Assembly (NCBI RefSeq): GCF_032193765.1
Contig: NZ_JAVBIJ010000001.1
Location: 2,356,001-2,420,000, forward strand
DNA length: 64,000 nt
Direction of reading: 5' to 3'
DNA from: Rhodoferax potami
GTDB lineage: Bacteria > Pseudomonadota > Gammaproteobacteria > Burkholderiales > Burkholderiaceae_C
Position numbers and translations under genes: made by a program. The first letter of the stretch is position 1. The number at the start of each line of letters is the position of its first letter. Shown piece by piece: positions 1-10,237 of the stretch. The notes beneath the pieces are model-generated. The model ran no database searches. It saw only the letters and a list, made by a program, of their open reading frames with translations, and was not told the origin of the DNA.

Positions 1-30
1 ATGCGTGGCTTGCGCTATCCTTCACGGCTT

Positions 31-1764
31 ATGGCATCCGCTGATTCATTGACCCGCGACCCCGCTTCTGTTGCCCTGCCGGGAATTGGCAGGGCGCTGG
101 TGCTAGCCGGCAAGCTTCCCCAGCAAACGGCTGAAGAAATCTACCGCAAAGCGCTGTTGAGCAAAAACAGTTTTATGGCGGAATTGGTGGGGTCGGCGGC
201 GGTATCGTCGTTGGATCTGGCACAAACCCTGTCTGCAGCCTTTGCGGCACCGCTACTGGACCTCGATGCAGTCGATGTGCAACGCCTGCCCAAGGGCCTG
301 CTAGACGCCAAGATTTGCACGGAATTCAGGGTGTTGGTGCTGAGCAAGCGCGGTAACCGCTTGATCATTGCTACCGCAGACCCTTCAGACCAGCAGGCTG
401 CGGAGCGCATCAAGTTTGCGACCCAGATGGGTTTTGACTGGGTTATTGCGGAGTACGACAAGCTCTCTAAGATTGTGGACGCCAATACGGTCACTGCGAC
501 CGAGGCGATGGAAGAGATCATTGGTGGCGACTTCGAGTTTGATGAAGCCGCTGCCGAGTCCGCTGTTGAGACTACCCAAGCGGCGACCGCGGATGTCGAA
601 GATGCACCGGTGGTGCGTTTCCTGCACAAAATGCTAATGGATGCGTTCAGCATGCGGGCCTCGGACTTGCACTTTGAGCCCTACGAGCACCAGTACCGGG
701 TGCGCTTCCGCATTGACGGGGAATTGCGCGAAATAGCCAGCCCACCGATTGCGATCAAAGACAAGCTGGCCTCACGGATCAAGGTGATCTCGCGGATGGA
801 TATTTCGGAGAAGCGGGTCCCGCAAGACGGCCGTATGAAGCTCAAGGTGGGCGCGGACCGGGTGATTGACTTCCGGGTCAGCACACTGCCGACGCTGTTT
901 GGCGAAAAGATTGTGATCCGTATCCTGGACCCGAGCAGTGCCAAGCTGGGCATTGATGCGCTGGGCTACGAGGCCGAGGAAAAAGAACGCCTGCTCAAGG
1001 CAATTGGACGGCCTTACGGGATGATTCTGGTTACCGGGCCTACGGGTTCCGGCAAAACGGTGTCGCTGTACACCTGCCTGAATATGCTGAACCAGCCGGG
1101 GGTGAACATTGCCACGGCGGAGGACCCCTCCGAAATCAACTTGCCGGGTGTCAACCAGGTGAACGTGAATGAAAAGGCGGGGCTGACCTTTGCTGCGGCG
1201 CTGAAGTCGTTTTTGCGGCAGGATCCGGACATCATCATGGTGGGTGAAATCCGGGACCTGGAAACGGCGGACATTTCGATCAAGGCGGCGCAAACCGGCC
1301 ACTTGGTACTGTCGACCTTGCACACCAACGATGCCCCGACAACGCTCACGCGGATGCGGAACATGGGCATTCAGCCGTTCAACATTGCATCCAGCGTCAT
1401 TTTGATCACTGCGCAGCGCTTGGCGCGGCGTTTGTGCGGGCAATGCAAGCAACCGGCCGATGTGCCGGAGTTGGCGCTACTGGACGCTGGATTCAAGCAG
1501 GCTGATCTGGATGGGAGCTGGAAGCCTTATCGGGCAGTGGGTTGCTCGGCTTGCAACAACGGATACAAAGGCCGGGTGGGCATCTACCAAGTGATGCCCA
1601 TCAGTGAAGAGATTCAACGCATTATTTTGCGTGATGGCAGTGCAATGGATATCGCCGCCCAGTCAGAGTTGGAGGGCGTGCGCTCGTTGCGTCAGTCCGG
1701 CTTGCACAAAGTGAAACAAGGGCTGACTTCGTTGGAAGAAGTGCTTGCTGTGACCAACGAGTAA
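31..1764 (+). CDS. pilB: Type IV pilus assembly ATPase PilB
   Basis: Cytoplasmic hexameric ATPase that powers pilus extension. An N-terminal MshEN-type domain (about residues 30-150) precedes a GspE/PilB ATPase core with Walker A GPTGSGKT near residue 336, an Asp box with aspartate-rich RQDPDIIMVGEIRD, and a HTNDA His box. A C-terminal zinc site has two CxxC pairs (CGQC and CSAC). Length (577 aa) is normal for PilB. I chose the ATG at 31 because family members begin close to MASADSLTRDPAS; an in-frame ATG at base 1 would add ten atypical residues and cannot be judged at the window edge. It leads the pilB-pilC-pilD cluster. Confidence 0.95.
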   Translation: MASADSLTRDPASVALPGIGRALVLAGKLPQQTAEEIYRKALLSKNSFMAELVGSAAVSSLDLAQTLSAAFAAPLLDLDAVDVQRLPKGLLDAKICTEFRVLVLSKRGNRLIIATADPSDQQAAERIKFATQMGFDWVIAEYDKLSKIVDANTVTATEAMEEIIGGDFEFDEAAAESAVETTQAATADVEDAPVVRFLHKMLMDAFSMRASDLHFEPYEHQYRVRFRIDGELREIASPPIAIKDKLASRIKVISRMDISEKRVPQDGRMKLKVGADRVIDFRVSTLPTLFGEKIVIRILDPSSAKLGIDALGYEAEEKERLLKAIGRPYGMILVTGPTGSGKTVSLYTCLNMLNQPGVNIATAEDPSEINLPGVNQVNVNEKAGLTFAAALKSFLRQDPDIIMVGEIRDLETADISIKAAQTGHLVLSTLHTNDAPTTLTRMRNMGIQPFNIASSVILITAQRLARRLCGQCKQPADVPELALLDAGFKQADLDGSWKPYRAVGCSACNNGYKGRVGIYQVMPISEEIQRIILRDGSAMDIAAQSELEGVRSLRQSGLHKVKQGLTSLEEVLAVTNE

Positions 1765-1785
1765 AAGGGCAACCCCGGGAGATCT

Positions 1786-3003
1786 ATGGCAACAGGAAAA
1801 TCTGCGCCCACCAAAGACGTGGTTTTTGAATGGGAAGGCAAAGACCGCAACGGCAAGCAAGTCCGGGGCGAGACGCGGGCCGTGGGTGAAAACCAAGTGA
1901 AGTCCATGTTGCGCCGACAAGGCGTTACGCCGACCAAAATCAAAAAGCGGCGCATGCGCTCGGGCAAATCGATCAAGCCCAAAGACATGGCGATCTTTAC
2001 CCGGCAGTTGGCGACGATGATGAAGGCTGGTGTGCCATTGCTGCAAGCCTTTGACATTGTCGGGCGCGGTAACCCGAACCCCAGTGTGACCAAGTTGCTG
2101 AGCGACATCCGCGCGGATGTGGAAACCGGTACCTCGCTGAGTGCGGCCTTCCGCAAATACCCGCTGTACTTTGACAATCTGTATTGCAACTTGGTAGAAG
2201 CTGGCGAGTCGGCCGGTATTCTGGATCAGTTGCTGGACCGCTTGGCGGTCTATATGGAGAAGACAGAGGCTATCAAATCCAAGATCAAGTCTGCGCTGAT
2301 GTACCCGATTGCGGTGCTGGTGGTGGCTTTTGTGGTGGTTTCGGTGATCATGATTTTTGTGATCCCGTCGTTCAAGCAGGTCTTCAGCTCTTTCGGCGGA
2401 GAGCTGCCGGCGCCCACCTTGTTTGTGATCGCCCTGAGTGAGATTTTTATTGAGTACTGGTGGCTGATATTCGGCGGGATTGGCGGTGGGTTGTACTTTT
2501 TCATGCAGGCTTGGCGCCGCAACGAGAAAGTGCAGGCCTTCATGGACCGCGTCATGCTCAAACTGCCCATCTTCGGTGTCATGGTGGAAAAGAGCTGTGT
2601 GGCCCGTTGGACCCGTACGCTGTCCACCATGTTTGCGGCCGGGGTGCCCCTAGTGGAAGCTCTGGACTCGGTGGGCGGGGCATCAGGCAACGTGGTGTAC
2701 CTGAATGCGACCCAAAAGATCCAGCAGGAAGTGTCTACCGGCACCTCACTGACTGCAGCCATGTCGAATGCGAATTTGTTTCCGTCGATGGTGTTGCAGA
2801 TGTGTGCCATCGGGGAAGAGTCGGGCTCTATTGACCATATGTTGGGTAAGGCGGCCGACTTTTTTGAAGCGGAAGTCGATGACATGGTGGCAGGCATCTC
2901 CAGCCTGATGGAGCCCATCATCATTGTGGTGCTGGGCACGCTGATCGGTGGGATTGTGGTGTCGATGTACCTCCCGATCTTCAAGTTGGGACAAGTGGTT
3001 TGA
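1786..3003 (+). CDS. pilC: Type IV pilus inner-membrane platform protein PilC
   Basis: Polytopic inner-membrane protein that couples the PilB/PilT motors to pilin insertion. Two T2SSF domains are visible (about residues 70-195 and 270-395), each with the family's FTRQLATMM / WTRTLSTMF opening and a following hydrophobic segment; 405 aa is typical. The gene lies 21 bases after pilB and has a GGGAGA ribosome site before ATG. Its TGA stop overlaps the pilD start (TGATG), so the two are probably translationally coupled. Confidence 0.95.
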   Translation: MATGKSAPTKDVVFEWEGKDRNGKQVRGETRAVGENQVKSMLRRQGVTPTKIKKRRMRSGKSIKPKDMAIFTRQLATMMKAGVPLLQAFDIVGRGNPNPSVTKLLSDIRADVETGTSLSAAFRKYPLYFDNLYCNLVEAGESAGILDQLLDRLAVYMEKTEAIKSKIKSALMYPIAVLVVAFVVVSVIMIFVIPSFKQVFSSFGGELPAPTLFVIALSEIFIEYWWLIFGGIGGGLYFFMQAWRRNEKVQAFMDRVMLKLPIFGVMVEKSCVARWTRTLSTMFAAGVPLVEALDSVGGASGNVVYLNATQKIQQEVSTGTSLTAAMSNANLFPSMVLQMCAIGEESGSIDHMLGKAADFFEAEVDDMVAGISSLMEPIIIVVLGTLIGGIVVSMYLPIFKLGQVV

Positions 3004-3848
3004 TGAGCACCGGTTTGCAATGGTTGGACGTGGGTGTATTGGGTTTGCTGGGGCTACTGATCGGCAGCTTCTTGAATGTGGTGGTCCACAGGCTGCCCAA
3101 GATGATGGAACAACAATGGGCTGCGGAATATGCCGAGATGGCAGGCAAAGAGCCGCCTGCACAAGCCCCGTTTAACTTGATGGTGCCACGGTCGCGCTGC
3201 CCGCACTGCGGCCACCTGATCGCTTGGTACGAAAACATCCCGGTCGTCAGTTATGTGGCTTTGCGCGGCCGTTGCGCTGAATGCAAAAAGCCGATCAGCG
3301 TGCGCTACCCGCTTGTTGAGCTGGTGACTGGCGGACTCTTTGGGTTCTGCGCATGGCAATGGGGCTTGTCTGTTACAGCCTTGGTTTGGTGTGTCTTTTG
3401 CGCAGCGCTGGTGAGTTTGGCGATGATTGACTGGGACACCACCCTGCTGCCGGATGACATTACGCTGCCCTTGGTATGGCTCGGCTTGGTGGCCTCCGCC
3501 CTGGGGTGGACCGCGGTACCCTTGCATACCGCCCTGTGGGGTGCGATTGCGGGGTATTTATCGTTATGGTCGATTTACTGGCTGTTCAAGTTGGTGACTG
3601 GCAAGGAAGGCATGGGCTATGGTGACTTCAAGCTGTTTGCCGCGCTGGGTGCATGGTTTGGCTGGCCGGTGTTGATCCCCATGATCTTGTTGGCGTCCGT
3701 AATAGGTGCGCTCGTGGGTATTGCGATGAAGTTCACCAGCGGTTTGCGGGAAGGGGGCTATGTGCCCTTTGGGCCATTTCTGGCGGGCGCGGGCTTTGCC
3801 GCGTTAATCATCGGGCCTGACACCTTGCGCCAGATGGCCAACTTGTAA
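3003..3848 (+). CDS. pilD: Prepilin peptidase / N-methyltransferase PilD
   Basis: Aspartic protease of the inner membrane that cleaves and N-methylates type IV prepilins. The N-terminal A24_N domain has two CxxC pairs (CPHC near residue 66, CAEC near 91) that bind zinc. The catalytic aspartates lie in AMIDWD and in the GYGDFK motif. About eight hydrophobic segments are seen. An upstream in-frame TTG at 3000 exists, but the ATG at 3003, sharing one base with the pilC stop, is the natural start. The protein is 281 aa, normal for the family. Confidence 0.95.
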   Translation: MSTGLQWLDVGVLGLLGLLIGSFLNVVVHRLPKMMEQQWAAEYAEMAGKEPPAQAPFNLMVPRSRCPHCGHLIAWYENIPVVSYVALRGRCAECKKPISVRYPLVELVTGGLFGFCAWQWGLSVTALVWCVFCAALVSLAMIDWDTTLLPDDITLPLVWLGLVASALGWTAVPLHTALWGAIAGYLSLWSIYWLFKLVTGKEGMGYGDFKLFAALGAWFGWPVLIPMILLASVIGALVGIAMKFTSGLREGGYVPFGPFLAGAGFAALIIGPDTLRQMANL

Positions 3849-3862
3849 GCAGGACCCACAAG

Positions 3863-4459
3863 ATGCGGGTCGGGCTCACAGGTGGTATCGGCAGCGGGAA
3901 GAGCACGGTTGCCGCTTTCTTGGGGCAGTGCGGTGCAGCAGTCGTGGATGCCGACGCGATTTCGCGTGCGGCAACTGCCACGGGTGGAAGCGCCATTGCC
4001 TCCATCAGCGCCGCATTCGGAACGGACATGATCGATGCCACGGGTGCACTAGACCGGGTAAAAATGCGGGCAAAGGTGTTCCAAGATATTGAGGCCCGCA
4101 AGCTGCTGGAGTCCATCATTCACCCACTGGTCGGCGCCGCTATTGAGACTGCCACCCGGGAGGCTCAGACCGGTGGTGCGCGATGTGTGGTGCTGGACAT
4201 TCCCCTGTTGGTCGAGTCTGCGCATTGGCGGAAGCGGCTCGATAAGGTGCTCGTGGTGGACTGCTCTAACGAGACGCAGATCCGCAGGGTCGTGCAGAGA
4301 AACGCACTTCAAGCCCGCGAAGTGCAGGCTGTCATCGATAGCCAAGCCCCACGCCTCACCAGGCTTGCGGCTTCCGACTGTGTGATCTTTAACGAGGACC
4401 TGTCTTTGCTGCAACTTGAAGCGGTGACGAGGCAAATGGGCGCAAAGTTCGGGCTATGA
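3863..4459 (+). CDS. coaE: Dephospho-CoA kinase
   Basis: Catalyses the last step of coenzyme A synthesis, ATP-dependent phosphorylation of dephospho-CoA. The P-loop GGIGSGKST is at residues 7-15 and DAD follows near residue 32; LDIPLLVES and the lid region (RRVVQRNALQ) fit the family. Length of 198 aa is standard. It follows pilD by 14 bases in the usual pilD-coaE-zapD order of betaproteobacteria and gammaproteobacteria. Confidence 0.95.
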   Translation: MRVGLTGGIGSGKSTVAAFLGQCGAAVVDADAISRAATATGGSAIASISAAFGTDMIDATGALDRVKMRAKVFQDIEARKLLESIIHPLVGAAIETATREAQTGGARCVVLDIPLLVESAHWRKRLDKVLVVDCSNETQIRRVVQRNALQAREVQAVIDSQAPRLTRLAASDCVIFNEDLSLLQLEAVTRQMGAKFGL

Positions 4460-4484
4460 TCGACCGCCGACCGGAAATACCAGC

Positions 4485-5240
4485 GTGATCCTTTACGAAT
4501 ACCCCTTCAACGAACGCATCCGCACGTATTTGCGGCTGGAACACTTGTTTCTGCGTCTAGCCGAGTTGATGGGGCGACCTGATCCCCTAGACCACCACTT
4601 CGCGTTGACCACCATTTTTGAGGTCATGGACGTGGGTGCACGCGCTGACCTGAAGTCGGATGTACTGAAGGACTTGGACAAGCAAAAGCAGGTGTTGAAT
4701 GGCTACCGGGGCAACCCCGCGATCTCCGAGGCGGCACTCGACAAAATTGTGAACCAACTCGACCAGTGCTTTACCGACTTGAATGCACTGGCCGGCAAGT
4801 CGGGCCAATCGCTCACCGAGAACGACTGGCTAATGAGTATCCGTAGCCGTGTGGGTATCCCGGGAGGCACCTGCGAGTTTGATTTGCCCGCCTACTATGC
4901 ATGGCAGCACCGTGATGCGACTGCACGACAGCAAGATTTGCAGCGCTGGGCCTCGACACTAGCGCCTTTGGCAGCCTCGATTCACCTGCTCTTGAAGATG
5001 CTGCGTGACTCGGGTGCCCCGCAGAAGGTGATGGCGGTCGCTGGGCAATTCCAGCAAAATCTGCCCCAGGGCCGCACTTTCCAACTGCTACGCTTGGCGG
5101 TGGACCCTGCCCTACAGGTGATCCCTGAGATCAGCGGTAACCGGCTGATGGTATCTATCCGCTTTATGCGACACGAAGCCGACGACCGGCTGCACTCCAG
5201 TGCGCAAGATACGGGCTTTGAACTGACCTTGTGCTCTTGA
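4485..5240 (+). CDS. zapD: Cell division protein ZapD (FtsZ-associated)
   Basis: Cytoplasmic protein that cross-links FtsZ filaments at the division ring. The N-terminus MILYEYPFNERIRTYLRLE is the family signature and fixes the start at the GTG at 4485; the remaining 251 aa match the family in length and alpha-helical character. It lies 25 bases after coaE. In relatives the next gene is yacG; here an insertion sequence separates it from most of that gene. Confidence 0.93.
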   Translation: MILYEYPFNERIRTYLRLEHLFLRLAELMGRPDPLDHHFALTTIFEVMDVGARADLKSDVLKDLDKQKQVLNGYRGNPAISEAALDKIVNQLDQCFTDLNALAGKSGQSLTENDWLMSIRSRVGIPGGTCEFDLPAYYAWQHRDATARQQDLQRWASTLAPLAASIHLLLKMLRDSGAPQKVMAVAGQFQQNLPQGRTFQLLRLAVDPALQVIPEISGNRLMVSIRFMRHEADDRLHSSAQDTGFELTLCS

Positions 5241-5255
5241 TAGGCGCCGCGCCGA

Positions 5256-5280
5256 ATGACGATGGACTCTCCGATGTTGG
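5256..5280 (+). pseudogene. yacG: Orphaned 5' end of yacG (start codons and first codons)
   Basis: Joining 5280 directly to 7423, that is removing the insertion sequence and one copy of the TTGG duplication, restores an open frame. It reads ATG at 5256 or 5262, then codons for D-S-P-M-L-E-K-L-V-R-C, running into the yacG body. These bases are therefore the original translation start region, now about 2.1 kb away from the gene and followed by IS sequence. Confidence 0.75.
5277..5280. repeat. Left target-site duplication of IS21-family element (TTGG)
   Basis: TTGG immediately precedes the left IS end at 5281 and recurs immediately after the right end at 7419-7422. Four-base duplications are within the range known for IS21-family insertions. 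Confidence 0.8.
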
Positions 5281-5423
5281 TGTCAAACGCAGTTTCGATT
5301 TGATACAGCTGTCGAACGCAAACGCGGCGTGGATTTGATACACCGTTGTGTGGGGCGATTGTCTGTTTTGTCTTTGCTTGTCTTTCAAGCAGTCAGTGGC
5401 TCGCCACTGACTGCTTGGCGCCC

Positions 5424-7321
<1,898 letters not shown>

Positions 7322-7412
7322 TGCCAGTCCCATCCATGGTTCGGATGGCTTGGCACGTTAGTCGAGGTGTATCAATTCCTCACCGCGTTTGCGTGTCATT
7401 TTCATACTGCGC

Positions 7413-7607
7413 GTGACATTGGAAAAGCTGGTGCGCTGCCCCGCGTGTGGTGGCGATAGCGTTTACGGACCGCGCAATCTGTTTCGCCCTTTTTGCAGCG
7501 AGCGTTGCAAGAACTTGGACTTGGGTGCTTGGGCGAGCGAGTCGTTCAGAGTGCCCACGGAGGCACCACCCGACGAGGCGCCATTCGGCGACCCGAAACT
7601 ACAGTAA
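7413..7607 (+). pseudogene. yacG: yacG (DNA gyrase inhibitor / zinc-binding protein), 5' end displaced by IS21 element
   Basis: YacG is a small zinc protein that binds gyrase in Escherichia coli. The body is intact: CPACGG near the start, then [20 protein letters not shown], giving the four zinc cysteines, and a normal acidic C-terminus. The native start codons lie at 5256-5276, beyond the IS. The right IS end happens to be open in this frame and offers GTG at 7413 (GTG-ACA-TTG-GAA) or TTG at 7389, so a near-normal protein could still be made. No Shine-Dalgarno sequence is visible before either codon, so I treat it as disrupted. It remains convergent with the Nudix gene, one base apart. Confidence 0.75.
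7419..7422. repeat. Right target-site duplication of IS21-family element (TTGG)
   Basis: Second copy of the TTGG found at 5277-5280, directly outside the right IS end. Confidence 0.8.
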
Positions 7608-7608
7608 A

Positions 7609-8118
7609 TCAGCCAATCACCGGCGCAGAATCTGCGCTGGTAGCTCCTGAAACAGTAGCACCCGTGTGATTGCGCTCTGCGGCAAACCAGTCAAGCACCG
7701 GGATGGTACCCGGTAAGACAGGCTCTACCGCTACTGGAAGCTGTTGCCACGCAAAGCTCTGGGACTCGCGCATTTCCAGCTCGCCACTCCACTCAAAGAC
7801 TTTGCAAAAGTGCAGACGCACCAGCGCGTGTGGGTAGTCGACCATTTCAACCCGCCAAGGTAAGGCGGGGCCAATGTGAATGCCGATTTCTTCTATGAGC
7901 TCACGACGCAGTGCCTGCTCAATGGTTTCACCCGCTTCGACCTTGCCGCCGGGGAACTCCCAATAGCCTGCGTAGGGCTTGCCTTGGGGCCTGGATGTCA
8001 ACAAAAACGCACCATCCGGGCGAACCAACACGCCCACGGCAACGTCCACAGCAGGACGGTCTGAACTGCCCGTACGCTGGGCTTGAGGATCAGCGACCAA
8101 TGGGGTGGATGCCGTCAA
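7609..8118 (-). CDS. Nudix hydrolase, MutT-like (8-oxo-dGTP diphosphatase family)
   Basis: Probably hydrolyses oxidised nucleotides. The Nudix box G-x5-E-x7-RE-x2-EE-x-G is complete in GGKVEAGETIEQALRRELIE followed by EIGI, and WEFPGGKVE precedes it as in MutT. I start it at TTG 8118, which overlaps the stop of the upstream ATPase gene (TTGA), giving about 169 aa. Longer in-frame forms from 8196 would run about 80 bases into that gene and lack family similarity. The yacG-mutT neighbourhood is conserved in related bacteria. Confidence 0.85.
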   Translation of the reverse strand: MTASTPLVADPQAQRTGSSDRPAVDVAVGVLVRPDGAFLLTSRPQGKPYAGYWEFPGGKVEAGETIEQALRRELIEEIGIHIGPALPWRVEMVDYPHALVRLHFCKVFEWSGELEMRESQSFAWQQLPVAVEPVLPGTIPVLDWFAAERNHTGATVSGATSADSAPVIG

Positions 8119-8987
8119 GATGCGGCCCGCCCCGAATAATCGCGTGCAAACTGATAGGCGACACGGCCGCTCCGCGCTCCGCGCTCGAGTGCCCACAAGA
8201 GGGCCTCAGAGCGGGCAGCCTCAATGGCTGCTGAATCGAAACCCAAGGCGGTCAACCACTGGTTGACGATCGATAGATACTCATCTTGGCTGAATGGGTA
8301 AAAGCTTACCCACAGACCAAAGCGCTCAGACAAGGAGATTTTCTCCTCTACCCCTTCGCCGGGATGCACTTCCCCATCTTCGGTGTGCTTGTAGCTCAGG
8401 TTGTCGGACATGTATTCGGGCAAAAGATGCCGCCGATTACTGGTCGCATAGATCAACACATTCGGGGTGGAGGCTGCAACGGATCCGTCCAGCACCGACT
8501 TCAATGCTTTGTAGCCTGGCTCGCCATCATCAAAGCTCAAATCATCACAAAAGATGATGAATTTTTCCGGCCTTGCCGCAATCAGTTCGATGATGTCTTG
8601 GAGATCTATCAGGTCTGCCTTGTCCACCTCGATGAGGCGCAAGCCTGAAGGTGCGTAGGTCTGAAGGCATGCCCGAATAAGAGATGACTTTCCGGTACCG
8701 CGGGCACCGGTTAACAAGACATTGTTTGCCAAGCCACCGCGCACAAACTGCGCTGTATTGCGTTGGATTTTTTCCTTTTGGTCGTCAATCTCGCGCAGTG
8801 AGTCCAATGACATGGCACCCACATGCTGCACCGGGGAGATAACACCCTGGCCGCCGGACCGGCGACGATACCGGAAGGCGATCGACGCATTCCAATCTGG
8901 CGCTGTCAATGAGTGCGGAAGTGAGGCCTCCACACGCTGCATGAACAGTTCAGCCCGCGCGAAGAAGCGCTCTAGTGCATCAGACAT
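8115..8987 (-). CDS. DUF815-family ATP-binding protein
   Basis: AAA-like P-loop ATPase of unknown role. Walker A GARGTGKSS lies near residue 93 and the acidic FIIFCDDLSFDD near residue 146 acts as Walker B; YATSNRRHLLPEYMSDN and ISLSERFGLWVSF are typical of DUF815. The ATG at 8987 is preferred to an adjacent TTG. The gene sits 13 bases after argJ in the same direction and overlaps the mutT-like gene, so argJ-DUF815-mutT likely share a transcript. Confidence 0.9.
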   Translation of the reverse strand: MSDALERFFARAELFMQRVEASLPHSLTAPDWNASIAFRYRRRSGGQGVISPVQHVGAMSLDSLREIDDQKEKIQRNTAQFVRGGLANNVLLTGARGTGKSSLIRACLQTYAPSGLRLIEVDKADLIDLQDIIELIAARPEKFIIFCDDLSFDDGEPGYKALKSVLDGSVAASTPNVLIYATSNRRHLLPEYMSDNLSYKHTEDGEVHPGEGVEEKISLSERFGLWVSFYPFSQDEYLSIVNQWLTALGFDSAAIEAARSEALLWALERGARSGRVAYQFARDYSGRAAS

Positions 8988-9000
8988 CAAGCAATCCCGT

Positions 9001-10227
9001 TCAGGAGCGATAGTCGGCGTTGATCGTCACGTAGTCGTGGCTGAAGTCGCAGGTCCAGACCGTCTGGCTGGCAGCGCCCCGCCCCAAATGGACGCGCACG
9101 GTAATCTCGCTTTGCTTCATGACGCGCTGACCATCCTCCTCACGGTAGGCGGGATTTCGACCACCGCGGGTTGCGACGTGCACATCGTCCAAGAACAGCT
9201 CGATGAGTGACTGATCTAAATCCTGGATACCTGCGTAGCCCACGGCAGCAAGAATACGGCCGAGGTTGGGGTCGCTGGCAAAAAATGCGGTTTTCACCAA
9301 GGGTGAGTGCGCAATGGCATAGGCCACGAGACGGCACTCCGCTTCGGTTCCGCCACCCTCGACTTGCACGGAAATGAACTTGGTTGCGCCCTCGCCGTCA
9401 CGGACGATGGCTTGCGCCAACTTGCGAGCAACCTCCAGCATTGCGCGCTTTAGAGGGGCGGCAGAGGCCGCGTCCAGATCAGTGACAGTTGGATTGCCCG
9501 CCTTGTTGGAAGCAATCACCAACAACGAATCATTGGTAGAGGTATCGCCATCTACCGTCACCCGGTTGAACGAACCTTCGGCAAGTTCGCGTGCTAGGGC
9601 GGGCATCACGGACGCATCGATACAGGCGTCGGTAGCAATGAACCCCAACATCGTGGCCATATTCGGGCGAATCATGCCCGCGCCTTTGCTGATACCCGTG
9701 ACCGTGATCGGGAAGCCGTCCACCATGGCCGTTGCGCTGAAAGCTTTGGGCTGGGTGTCCGTGGTCATGATGCCCTCGGCCGCCTTGAGCCAGTTGCTTT
9801 CCCGGGCATCCAAAATGGCCGCGTCCAAGCCGGCCACGATCCGGTCCACTGGCAGTGGCTCCATGATCACGCCGGTGGAGAATGGCAGTACTTGCGTGGC
9901 CTTGAGGCTGAGCTTGCCCGCAAGAGCGGAGCAGGTTTCCTTGGCGCGCGCGAGCCCATCGGCTCCAGTGCCGGCGTTGGCATTGCCGGTGTTGATCACG
10001 ACTGCGCGAATGTCACTGGCTGCGAGATGCTCGCGACAAATTTGTACCGGAGCTGCACAAAAGCGGTTCGTCGTAAACACGCCGCCAACAGCGCAGCCAG
10101 GGTCCAGCAGCATCACGGTCACATCTTTGCGGCCCGGCTTGCGAACGCCTGCCTCGGTAACACCGATACGGACACCGGGCACCGGCAACAAGTCGGCTGC
10201 AACAGGCAGCGGGAGATTCACTGGCAT
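9001..10227 (-). CDS. argJ: Bifunctional glutamate N-acetyltransferase / amino-acid N-acetyltransferase ArgJ
   Basis: Arginine biosynthesis: transfers acetyl from N-acetylornithine to glutamate. The self-cleavage site ATML (in [16 protein letters not shown]) with the nucleophilic Thr is present, as is the N-terminal oxyanion-hole region ([14 protein letters not shown]). The start [19 protein letters not shown] at 10227 matches the family; 408 aa is normal. It lies 10 bases after secA on the same strand. Confidence 0.95.
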   Translation of the reverse strand: MPVNLPLPVAADLLPVPGVRIGVTEAGVRKPGRKDVTVMLLDPGCAVGGVFTTNRFCAAPVQICREHLAASDIRAVVINTGNANAGTGADGLARAKETCSALAGKLSLKATQVLPFSTGVIMEPLPVDRIVAGLDAAILDARESNWLKAAEGIMTTDTQPKAFSATAMVDGFPITVTGISKGAGMIRPNMATMLGFIATDACIDASVMPALARELAEGSFNRVTVDGDTSTNDSLLVIASNKAGNPTVTDLDAASAAPLKRAMLEVARKLAQAIVRDGEGATKFISVQVEGGGTEAECRLVAYAIAHSPLVKTAFFASDPNLGRILAAVGYAGIQDLDQSLIELFLDDVHVATRGGRNPAYREEDGQRVMKQSEITVRVHLGRGAASQTVWTCDFSHDYVTINADYRS

Positions 10228-10237
10228 ACAAAGACTT

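Noticed and set aside
1-30. Ten-residue N-terminal extension of PilB
   Set aside because: Family members start at the equivalent of ATG 31; the window edge prevents a firm decision.
8119-8196. N-terminal extension of the Nudix protein
   Set aside because: It would overlap the DUF815 gene by about 80 bases and has no similarity to MutT proteins.
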